From: Bacillota bacterium
GTDB lineage: Bacteria; Bacillota; Desulfitobacteriia; Desulfitobacteriales; Desulfitobacteriaceae
Assembly: GCA_021849995.1 (NCBI GenBank)
Contig: JAJZSC010000081.1
Span: forward strand, 1 to 9,383
Length of the DNA: 9,383 bases
Direction of reading: 5' to 3'
A model generated the notes under the pieces. That model was not told the origin of the DNA, searched no databases, and saw only the letters and a program-made list of their open reading frames with translations. A program made the position numbers and the translations under genes. Positions 1 to 6,602 of this stretch are shown here, piece by piece (within the stretch, counting starts at the first letter, position 1; each line of letters opens with the position of its first letter).

Positions 1-132
1 CTTGACAGTGAGGCTAGGATGAATACCCCAGGTACTATAAATGGAAACTGGAAGTGGAGAATAGACAAGGACAAATTAACAGATGACGTTAAGGAATGGC
101 TACGGAGCTTAGCTATGAAATATAGGGGATAG
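1..132 (+). CDS. malQ: 4-alpha-glucanotransferase, C-terminal end (partial)
   Basis: Open from the first base of the window, this frame gives 43 residues before a TAG stop at 130-132. The stretch ARMNTPGTINGNWKWR is the characteristic end of the MalQ (amylomaltase, GH77) family, where an RMNTPG segment is followed by GNWxWR and then a short helical tail; here the tail is DKLTDDVKEWLRSLAMKYRG. MalQ moves glucan segments between maltodextrins in the cytoplasm, so the DNA to the left probably belongs to a glycogen or maltodextrin locus. The catalytic residues lie outside the window. It shows no functional link to the formate dehydrogenase genes further right. Confidence 0.88.
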   Translation, partial: LDSEARMNTPGTINGNWKWRIDKDKLTDDVKEWLRSLAMKYRG

Positions 133-162
133 TTTAAACAAACTAAAAAGGAGTTGGATATT

Positions 163-252
163 TTGACAGAATCTTCTTGGGAAAGATACAAAAAATATCT
201 TTACTATGACAAAGAGCTTCAGTTAATGCTCGATATTAGTCGAATGATCTAA
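163..252 (+). pseudogene. Truncated N-terminal remnant, possibly of a glucose-6-phosphate isomerase-like gene
   Basis: A TTG start at 163 follows a good ribosome binding site, AAAAGGAG at 146-153, nine bases upstream. It opens 29 codons ending in TAA at 250-252. The peptide includes SWERYKKYLYYDKEL and LQLMLDISRM. From memory, a WxRYxxYL...LDxSRM start is typical of the N-terminus of one branch of bacterial glucose-6-phosphate isomerases, which would suit a gene next to malQ. I could not check this by alignment. Similarity stops abruptly after SRM, and nothing in the next 150 bases continues it in any forward frame. I read it as the 5' stub of a gene lost by deletion or rearrangement. It could instead be a genuine short peptide. 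Confidence 0.35.
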
Positions 253-257
253 TCGCA

Positions 258-340
258 TCTTTCAGATAAAGCCCCTCTGTACTCGCATACTTTCGGTTCT
301 TAACCAGATGCAGCTTGGAGCCTCTTCTTTCAAATAAAGC
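258..340. repeat. 15-base imperfect direct repeat in a non-coding gap
   Basis: TCTTTCAGATAAAGC at 258-272 recurs as TCTTTCAAATAAAGC at 326-340, a 14 of 15 match spaced 68 bases apart. Each copy is itself weakly symmetrical (CTTT...AAAG). A small palindrome, GGTTCTTAACC, lies between them at 295-305. The repeats sit immediately after the truncated reading frame at 163-252, so they may mark a rearrangement junction. They could also be regulator binding sites upstream of the sensor gene. No promoter could be assigned with confidence in 253-434. Confidence 0.4.
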
Positions 341-434
341 AAAGAAAGTAATAGGATAAATTAATTTCTATACAGTTAAAATAAGCAGGTTTCTTATCTA
401 TGAGTCAAGAATAATTAAGTAGCGGGTTACTTCC

Positions 435-451
435 GGGGAGGGATTTATCTG
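435..451 (+). promoter_or_regulatory. Ribosome binding site and probable CTG start of the membrane regulator
   Basis: GGGGAGGG at 435-442 is a near-perfect Shine-Dalgarno sequence, but the first in-frame ATG (476) is 33 bases beyond it and has no such sequence of its own. The in-frame codon at an ideal six-base distance is CTG at 449. Starting there adds nine residues, (M)RSLKHQIL. This basic, amphipathic lead-in before the first membrane segment is what related Cache/HAMP sensors normally carry. No ATG, GTG or TTG lies in frame between the Shine-Dalgarno and 476. CTG is a rare start codon, so an error or mutation of an ATG is also possible. Confidence 0.55.
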
Positions 452-1705
452 CGTTCACTTAAACATCAAATCTTAATGCTTATGATTGGTTCATTATTAA
501 TTCTGGCCGTTAGTTTTATTTTAGTATTTGGCTGGCATTTGCGGGATAGAGCGGTGGCTGCATCGATTATCAAAGCTAAAACAGATTTAGAAAAATGTAA
601 TGAGATCACTAATCGAATCTATCAAGGTGATTGGGCAATTAAAGATGGTATCCTATATAAAGGAGATAGGCAGATTTCAGGTCAGACTGAATTGGTAGAC
701 TGTCTAGCTAACATTACAGGTGGAACTGTAACTATTTTTCTTGGTGATACTAGAGTAGCTACTACGGTTAGAATGGAAAATGGTGAACGAGCGATTGGAA
801 CAAAGGTATCTGATATTGTTGGTCAAACCGTTCTGAAAAATGGTCAAATGTATCTGGGAGAGGCCAATGTAGTAGGAAATATTTATCAAACCGCTTATGA
901 ACCTATTCGCGATATCCACGGAAAAATTATTGGCATGTTTTATGTTGGGGTTTCGAAGAGTTTTGGTTCAGAAATGATAGCTAACTCATTGATCACTATG
1001 ACTATTTTTGGAATCGGCTTAATAGTTATAGTAAGTTTATTCACATGGTTTTTTATTCAGAAAGTGATAATCCATCCATTGTATGACATAACATTGGGAA
1101 CACATGATGTAGCTTCTGGTCACGTTACAGAAAAGGTAAACGTACCTGGTTCTAAAGAAATTGGAGAATTAGCACTTGCTTTTAACCAAATGGTAGAGCG
1201 ATTAGAGAGTGTAGCCGAGGAAATCAACAGGGTCACTGGCACAACAGGAATCGAACCTTTAGAACAGAATAGAGGAAAAGTATCAGCAGGTTGTACAAAT
1301 TCTCTTAATGATGAGTGTTTGACAACCTATAAATTCGAGAGAATGCTGCCTGAAGGAAATGAGGAGAGCGGGAAAGCACCAGTGTGTAGTTCAGATGTTT
1401 GTCGAGAAGGAAAAAATGTGTTGGATGAATCTGATCCGATTCAATTATCTGTATTAAAATTCATTCAGTCAGACGGACTACCAAAAGGGCTTAACGAGGT
1501 TACTCTTAAGCGAATTATTGAATTTTTACAAACAGCTAATGAATTAGTCTCGGTTGAATATGTTGCCGATAGAGTAAAACTCACTCGGGTGACTGTTCGG
1601 CGTTATCTAGAATTTCTGGAGGACTGTGGACTTTTAGTATCCGAGTTGAAATATGGAACAGTAGGAAGGCCTCTAAAGTTATTTTTACTAAAAATAAAAG
1701 AGTAG
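449..1705 (+). CDS. Membrane-anchored one-component transcriptional regulator (Cache sensor, HAMP, CitT/DcuR-type winged helix)
   Basis: This protein has 418 residues from CTG 449, or 409 from ATG 476; numbering here is from 449. It has a membrane segment at about 10-29, then an outside single-Cache sensor at 30-178 (signature GDTRVATTV, later YEPIRD..GKIIGMFYVGVSK). A second membrane segment lies at about 180-204, followed by HAMP at 204-259 (HPLYDIT...GSKEIGELALAFNQMVERL). A polar linker at 260-326 carries cysteines 282, 290, 313 and 318. The end, 327-418, matches the DNA-binding domain of CitT/DpiA/DcuR response regulators: LPKGLNEVTLKRI, then RVTVRRYLEFL, then the wing ELKYGTVGRP. There is no chemotaxis signalling region, histidine kinase or receiver. 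The layout predicts that ligand binding outside is relayed through HAMP to a membrane-tethered DNA-binding domain. It lies upstream of the formate dehydrogenase operon on the same strand, so control of that operon is plausible but unproven. Cache domains of this type often bind small carboxylates. Confidence 0.85.
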   Translation: MRSLKHQILMLMIGSLLILAVSFILVFGWHLRDRAVAASIIKAKTDLEKCNEITNRIYQGDWAIKDGILYKGDRQISGQTELVDCLANITGGTVTIFLGDTRVATTVRMENGERAIGTKVSDIVGQTVLKNGQMYLGEANVVGNIYQTAYEPIRDIHGKIIGMFYVGVSKSFGSEMIANSLITMTIFGIGLIVIVSLFTWFFIQKVIIHPLYDITLGTHDVASGHVTEKVNVPGSKEIGELALAFNQMVERLESVAEEINRVTGTTGIEPLEQNRGKVSAGCTNSLNDECLTTYKFERMLPEGNEESGKAPVCSSDVCREGKNVLDESDPIQLSVLKFIQSDGLPKGLNEVTLKRIIEFLQTANELVSVEYVADRVKLTRVTVRRYLEFLEDCGLLVSELKYGTVGRPLKLFLLKIKE

Positions 1706-1745
1706 ACGACTGCTAAAAGGGATAACTATGTTCTAAAGAGGTGAA

Positions 1746-1787
1746 CTACCCCCCACTTAACTCTGCTGAGTTTGAAATGGGGGTTTC
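1746..1787. terminator. Imperfect GC-rich hairpin after the regulator gene
   Basis: CCCCCA at 1750-1755 pairs with TGGGGG at 1778-1783. Inside, AACTC (1759-1763) pairs with GAGTT (1768-1772) around a TGCT loop, with a small mismatch between the two stems. TTTCTGATT follows. It lies 45 bases after the regulator stop and could terminate that transcript, although the T tract is short. Read on the opposite strand, it ends in GGGGGGTAGTTCAC, which resembles the hairpin end plus TTCAC-like border of IS200/IS605 elements. A solo remnant of such an element is therefore an alternative. Confidence 0.4.
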
Positions 1788-1855
1788 TGATTCATTGGGG
1801 TGAGGGAATTCTCTTTGAGTCTAGTTAAATAATTTTAATACAACTTAATATTGTA

Positions 1856-1892
1856 AAAAAAGTAAATAGCTCTAGAGGCTATTTACTTTTTT
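1856..1892. terminator. Strong symmetrical intrinsic terminator (works on either strand)
   Basis: Six As plus GTAAATAGC (1856-1870) pair perfectly with GCTATTTAC plus six Ts (1878-1892), giving a 15-bp stem around the seven-base loop TCTAGAG. The A run on one side and T run on the other give a terminator shape in both directions. It separates the regulator transcript from the formate dehydrogenase promoter region. No minus-strand gene is apparent nearby that would need the reverse direction. Confidence 0.75.
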
Positions 1893-1914
1893 AAAGTTCA
1901 AAATGTTATTTATT

Positions 1915-1943
1915 TTCATTATGTTCATAAACGTGACAATGAA
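1915..1943. promoter_or_regulatory. Inverted repeat, candidate operator upstream of fdnG
   Basis: TTCATT at 1915-1920 and AATGAA at 1938-1943 are perfect inverted arms 17 bases apart. The right arm overlaps the candidate -35 element at 1933-1938. The inner bases GTTCA...GTGAC extend the symmetry imperfectly. Arms spaced roughly two helical turns apart would suit a dimeric winged-helix protein such as the one encoded just upstream. That pairing is inference; six-base arms in AT-rich DNA can also occur by chance. Confidence 0.3.
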
Positions 1944-1962
1944 GTGGCTGAGCGGAAATAAT
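1933..1962 (+). promoter_or_regulatory. Candidate sigma-A-type promoter of the formate dehydrogenase operon
   Basis: GTGACA at 1933-1938 matches five of six bases of the TTGACA -35 box. AATAAT at 1957-1962 matches five of six bases of the TATAAT -10 box, with an 18-base spacer. It lies downstream of the terminator at 1856-1892 and about 95 bases before the GTG start of fdnG, leaving a leader of roughly 90 bases. It is the best match I found in this gap. Confidence 0.45.
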
Positions 1963-2058
1963 AGAATTGAACCCATACTTCTAGTAAACCTATGTGAAAG
2001 TATTTACAAGAATTTTCAGAAAATTATGGGGAAGAAATAGTAGAAGGGAGTTAAAAAC

Positions 2059-5000
2059 GTGGATGTATCACGTCGCGGCTTTCTAAAGCTTTCAGGGATT
2101 TCTATTGCAGCTTTAGCCACTGGCCTCGGATTTGATCCGAAGGTTGCTGAAGCAAAAGGGTACTCTCTGAGAATTGAAGGGAGTAAGAAGATTCCGAGTA
2201 TCTGCCATTTCTGTTCCGGTGGTTGCGGTATGCTCCTTCATGTAAAAGATGGTAAACTTATTCACCTTGAGGGAGATCCAGACAACCCGGTAAATGAGGG
2301 GACACTTTGCCCCAAGGCAGCAAGTTTAAGCAGTGTTGCTTATGCTCCGCATCGGCCAACCAAGCCCAAATACCGCACACCCGGCGCAAAAGATTGGGTC
2401 GATATTTCTTGGGATGAAGCACTTGACCGTATAGCTAAGAAAATGAAAGAAGTGCGTGACACGACTTGGAAAGCAACCGAACAAGTTACAGATTCCAAGA
2501 CAGGTCAAACTCAGAATTTGACAGTCAACCGTACAGAAGGGATGGTCTTCCTTGGCAGTGCGGAAATTGACAATGAAGAATGTTACATCTTGAAAAAATT
2601 GAGTCAGGTTGTCGGTTCACCCTATCATGAACACCAGGCCCGTATATGACACGCGCCTACGGTGACAAGTTTGTCACCTTCATTCGGCCGTGGTGCGATG
2701 ACGAATTCCTGGCCTGATTTACAAAACGCCCAAGCATTTTTAATTGCAGGGAGCAACTGCGCAGAGGCTCATCCTATTGCCATGCGCTGGATAATGAAGG
2801 CAAAAGAAAAAGGTGCCAAAATCATTGTTGTTGATCCTCGCTTTACACGTACAGCTTCAAAAGCCGATCTATTTGCCCAGATTCGCCCTGGAACAGATAT
2901 AGCATATCTTGGTGCCATCATAAATTACATTATTGAAAAGAAACTCTATGATAAAGACTATGTGTTTAACTATACTAATGCCTTGTTTAAGATAAGCAAA
3001 GATTATAAATTTGAGGCCGGCCTGTTCTCAGGTTATGATTCGAAGACGAAGAAATACAGTACAGACAGCTTGAGTTATCAGCTCGGGCCTGATAACAAGC
3101 CGATCAAAACGGAGAGCTTGGAAGACCCAGATTCAGTTTTTAGCAAATTGAAAGAGCATTATTCTCGCTATACTTTTGAAACCGCTGAAAAAATATCAGG
3201 GATTCCTGCAGCCAAAATTAAAGAGATTGCCGATGTATTTTGCAGTGCGAAGCCTGCCAGCATTCTTTATGCATTAGGGATGACCCAGCACACAACTGGA
3301 GTTCAAGGAATTCGTTGTTATGCTATCATTCAATTGCTCCTAGGTAATATCGGGAAAGCTGGCGGCGGCATAAATGCCTTACGTGGGGAACCGAACGTTC
3401 AGGGTTCAACAGATATGGCCAACCTTGTTAGCAACCTTCCCGGATATCTCCCTGTCCCGGTCAACACAGATAAAGATTTACGGTCTTATGTGGTACGTAA
3501 TGGCTCGGTTCAAGAAAAGCCCATAGTAGCTCAACTAAAGGCTTGGTTTGGTGAGCATGCTACTAAAGAAAATGATTATTGCTTTAATTACTTGCCCAAG
3601 ACTAATCCGGCTGTTAATGCAACAATGGTAAGAGTGTTTGAACTGATGTACCAAGGACAGTTTAAGCTCTGTATCAATTTTGGTTCCAACTCCTTGGTAT
3701 CCATTCCTAATCGGCAAATGGTACGAATGGGTTTAGCCAAGCTTGATATGCTCGTAGTTTCAGATGTATTTGAAGTTGAGACGGCCCAGTTCTGGCGCGA
3801 GCCAGGAGTAAAACCAGAAGAAATTAAGACTGAAGTCATCTTCTTGCCGGCAGCTTTTGTTTATGAGAAAGATGGCAGCATGACAAATTCCGGCCGCTGG
3901 ATTCAGTGGAAAGATGCGGCGGTTAAACCTTATGCAGAAACTAAACCCGATTTGGACATGTTGGACGCGATTTTCAAGAGGGTTCGGAAACTCTATGCTG
4001 GCAGTACGGATCCCAAAGATGCCCCTATTCTCAATGCCCGCTGGGATTATGGCGAGCATCCAAGCCCACTTAAAGTTCTTCAGGAACTGAATGGATATGA
4101 TGAGACTACCGGCAAACTCCTGCCGACCCTTGCTGATTATCTCAAGGCGCCTGTTGGTACGGTATCCACAGGATGCTGGATATATGCCGGGTGCACTGGA
4201 GCCAATGGAAATCTGACGGCACGCCGGAATAATGCTGATCCCTCAGGACTAGGGCTTTATAAGGAGTGGAGCTTTGCTTGGCCTGCCAATATTCGGATTC
4301 TCTATAACCGCGCCTCTTGTGATATCAACGGTCAACCTGTTGATCCTAACCGCAAGTTAATCTGGTGGGACCCTGTGAAACAGATTTGGGATGGAAATGA
4401 TGGCGCAGATGTTCCAGATAAGACCAAAGGACCAGATACTCAGGATGGAAGGATAGCCTTCAGAATGAATCCGGAAGGACTAGGCCGTCTCTTTGCCGCA
4501 AAATATACGAGCGGGCTGCCAACTACTCCTCCTGCCGATGGTTTACCGCCGATTGGGATCCGTCCAGCCGGACTGCTGGTAGATGGACCAATGCCCGAAT
4601 TCTATGAGCCTATTGAAAGCCCAACCAGTAATTTATTGCACCCTCAGGTTTCCCAGAGCCCGGTTGCAACTGTTCTCTCAGCTATACCCGAAATTCAAAA
4701 ACATGGCAAAGCAGAAAACTTCCCATATGTGCTAACCACTTATGCCGTAGTAGAGCATTTCTGTGCCGGAGGAATTACCCGGAATATTCCTTGGCTTAAT
4801 GAACTGATGCCTGAGCCTTTCGCGGAGATTAGCAAAAATCTTGCTAATAAGATTGGAGTCAAAGACGGGGATAAAGTGGAAGTGTTCTCCGCTCGCGGTA
4901 AGGTAGTAGTACGCTCTCTAGTCACGGATCGTATTCAAACCTTGAAAATTAATGGCAAGGATACGGAAACGATTGGTATGCCTTGGAGTTGGGGATTTGC

Positions 5001-5109
5001 AGGTTTGAGTTCAGGAGCAAGCACGAATGATTTGACGATTGCAGCCCTAGATCCCGGAGCTGGCACTCCGGAGTATAAGTGCTGCCTAGTCAACATAAGG
5101 AGGGCGTAG
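2059..5109 (+). CDS. fdnG: Formate dehydrogenase-N, selenocysteine-containing catalytic alpha subunit
   Basis: One 1016-residue gene is interrupted by an in-frame UGA at 2647-2649, read as selenocysteine (residue 197); E. coli FdnG is 1015 residues with Sec196. The GTG start follows GAAGGGAG at 2043-2050. The N-terminus has a Tat signal (SRRGFLK, 4-10; hydrophobic to about 25; likely cleavage near AEA, 31-33). Cysteines 49, 52, 56 and 84 (CHFCSGGCG...CP) bind the [4Fe-4S] cluster. HQARI-Sec-H around 192-198 is the active-site signature, followed by FGRGAMTN. The rest has the molybdopterin oxidoreductase pattern, including the EXXXTANSGRWIQW-like stretch (here DGSMTNSGRWIQW) and a C-terminal dinucleotide-binding domain ending EYKCCLVNIRRA. 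It oxidises formate to CO2 on a Mo/W-bis-pterin cofactor outside the cytoplasmic membrane and passes electrons to FdnH, which starts two bases after the TAG. An automated caller would split it into 196-residue and about 815-residue pieces. Confidence 0.96.
2647..2649 (+). other. fdnG: UGA selenocysteine codon of fdnG
   Basis: The TGA lies in frame between HEHQARI and HAPTVTSL...FGRGAMTN, exactly where formate dehydrogenase-N enzymes carry the selenocysteine that ligands molybdenum. The conserved protein sequence continues in the same frame for 819 further codons. With the hairpin that follows, this makes recoding much more likely than truncation. The genome should also encode SelA, SelB, SelC and SelD, none of which is in the window. 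Confidence 0.95.
2650..2692 (+). promoter_or_regulatory. Bacterial SECIS element (SelB-binding hairpin)
   Basis: Eleven bases after the UGA, GGTGAC (2661-2666) pairs perfectly with GTCACC (2673-2678) around the six-base loop AAGTTT. The loop has GU at its centre, as in the AGGUCU loop of E. coli fdhF. The 11-base distance is the same as in E. coli fdhF. A lower stem also forms: CACG (2650-2653) with CGTG (2689-2692), and GCC (2655-2657) with GGC (2686-2688), with C2654 bulged and an internal loop above. The single bulged U in the upper stem of the E. coli element is absent here. The element is inside the coding sequence and directs SelB with Sec-tRNA to the UGA. Confidence 0.88.
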
Positions 5110-5111
5110 AG

Positions 5112-5927
5112 ATGACGACAAGGAAAATGGTTCTTATTGATACGTCCAAATGCACGGGCTGCAAGGCTTGTTCAGTTGCTTGCAAGGAATGGAACCAACT
5201 CCCGGCAGAGAAGACCCAGCTTGTTATGAGTTATCAGAGTCAGAAAGACTTTACACCCAAAACCTGGACCTATGTTACTTTCACGGAAAAATATGAAAAT
5301 AATAAAATGAATTGGTTAATGCGGAAAGCCCAGTGTTTTCACTGCGCCGACCCTGCTTGTGTAAAAGCATGTTCCTCAAATGCTATTTCGAAAACGGAGT
5401 CAGGATATTCGGTTATTGACCAAAACAAGTGTATTGGGTGCGGTTATTGTGAGGCTAACTGCCCGTTTGGCGTACCCAAAGTTGATCAAGTAAAAAAGAA
5501 ATCTTTTAAATGTGAGGGTTGTATTGACCGGGTTGAGAATAACTTAAAACCTGCTTGTGTAAAAACCTGCCAGCCCGGTGCTTTGGAATTTGGGGAACGG
5601 GAGGCTCTACTGACGAAAGCCAAAAAACGACTTGCTGAAGTACAAAAAACACACCCCAAAGCAATGCTTTACGGACTAAATGAAATGGGCGGTACAACCT
5701 ACATCTATCTCCTGTTGGACCGACCTGAAGTATACGGACTTCCAGCTAATCCCCAGATTCCCGCTTCTTTGTTCCTATGGAAGGATGTTATCCGTCCGGT
5801 CGGAAGTGTTGCCTTTGGTGGAGCAGCTGCAGCTGTGGTGGTCGGAGTATTGGCTAACGTCATGCGAGGAGCTTATCGCTCTAAGGAAGAAGGAGAAACA
5901 GGTCACCGGAAGGGAGGAGAAAGCTAA
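5112..5927 (+). CDS. fdnH: Formate dehydrogenase-N iron-sulfur beta subunit
   Basis: This is 271 residues from ATG 5112, placed two bases after the fdnG stop with AAGGAGGG at 5097-5104. An ATG 33 bases upstream lies inside fdnG and lacks such a site. Sixteen cysteines form four [4Fe-4S] sites: C14, C17, C20, C24 (CTGCKACSVAC); C75, C78, C83, C87 (CFHCADPACVKAC); C107, C110, C113, C117 (CIGCGYCEANC); and C134, C137, C149, C153 (CEGC...CVKTC). One hydrophobic segment, about 229-251, anchors the C-terminus, as in E. coli FdnH (294 residues), followed by a charged tail. It has no signal peptide and is expected to cross the membrane as a complex with Tat-carrying FdnG. It carries electrons from the alpha subunit to the cytochrome b subunit. 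The TAA overlaps the next ATG by one base, suggesting coupled translation. Confidence 0.95.
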   Translation: MTTRKMVLIDTSKCTGCKACSVACKEWNQLPAEKTQLVMSYQSQKDFTPKTWTYVTFTEKYENNKMNWLMRKAQCFHCADPACVKACSSNAISKTESGYSVIDQNKCIGCGYCEANCPFGVPKVDQVKKKSFKCEGCIDRVENNLKPACVKTCQPGALEFGEREALLTKAKKRLAEVQKTHPKAMLYGLNEMGGTTYIYLLLDRPEVYGLPANPQIPASLFLWKDVIRPVGSVAFGGAAAAVVVGVLANVMRGAYRSKEEGETGHRKGGES

Positions 5928-6598
5928 TGCCTGCTCAACAGCATCCTGATAAAGTATTGAGGTTTACCAAGGGGGAACGTATTAGCCACTGGGTTCATGC
6001 TATTTCCTTCTTCCTTCTGCTCTTTACAGGTTTAGGGATTTTAAGTCCTCTTTTCCTGCCGGTTGAGAATATCTTTGGAGGAATTCAGGTTGCCCGGATA
6101 ATTCATCGTATCGTTTCGGTTATCTTTATGGGCGTGGTTGGTGCGATGTTCTTCATTGGGGATACGCGTTATCACTGGGAATGGTTGAAATCCGTATTCA
6201 CATGGACAAAAGCAGATGTTCAGCACGTCCTGGCTTTTCCAAAGGAATTCTTTGGCGGGCATGGCAATTATCCACCTCAAGACAAGTATAACGGCGGGGA
6301 AAAGATCAATTCGCTTATTACTATTTTAGGTAGTGTTTTCATTAGCTTGAGTGGGATTATAATGTGGTTCGCGCCTTCATTCCCACCGGCTCTGGTTCGT
6401 TGGGCCTATCCAGTGCATGATCTGAGTATGTTTATGATGGCAACAGCCTTGCTTGGGCATATTTATCTGGCTCTTTTGCATCCTGATTCACGAGCTTCCC
6501 TCTCTGGTATGCTGAATGGATTTGTCTCTACGAAGTTTGCCCGTTCACACCATGCGCTCTGGTATGATAGAATAAATAATCGACAAAAAGGGATGTAA
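5927..6598 (+). CDS. fdnI: Formate dehydrogenase-N cytochrome b556 gamma subunit
   Basis: This 223-residue integral membrane protein (E. coli FdnI has 217) starts at the ATG overlapping the fdnH stop, with GGGAGGAG at 5912-5919. It has four hydrophobic segments near 24-44, 62-80, 127-148 and 164-184. Candidate haem ligands match E. coli His18, 57, 155 and 169: H21 (SHWVH), H60 (ARIIHR), H164 (PVHD) and H178 (GHIY). The last two are 14 residues apart, as in E. coli. The segment KYNGGEKI and the cytoplasmic end KFARSHHALWYD are also family features. It holds two b haems, receives electrons from FdnH and reduces menaquinone on the cytoplasmic side, helping to build a proton-motive force during formate oxidation. 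Confidence 0.94.
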   Translation: MPAQQHPDKVLRFTKGERISHWVHAISFFLLLFTGLGILSPLFLPVENIFGGIQVARIIHRIVSVIFMGVVGAMFFIGDTRYHWEWLKSVFTWTKADVQHVLAFPKEFFGGHGNYPPQDKYNGGEKINSLITILGSVFISLSGIIMWFAPSFPPALVRWAYPVHDLSMFMMATALLGHIYLALLHPDSRASLSGMLNGFVSTKFARSHHALWYDRINNRQKGM

Positions 6599-6602
6599 TG
6601 TT

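Noticed and set aside
253..375. Minus-strand open frame reading ERRGSKLHLVKNRKYAST and onward
   Set aside because: About 43 codons with no start codon, a stop just upstream and no family I recognise. The protein-like look may be chance or a decayed fragment.
2662..5109. A separate 815-residue gene starting at GTG 2662
   Set aside because: It is the part of fdnG after the selenocysteine codon. The GTG has no ribosome binding site and the piece lacks the Tat signal and cluster cysteines.
5680..5949. 89-residue + strand frame overlapping fdnH and fdnI
   Set aside because: It lies in another frame across well-supported genes, with no ribosome binding site and no domain.
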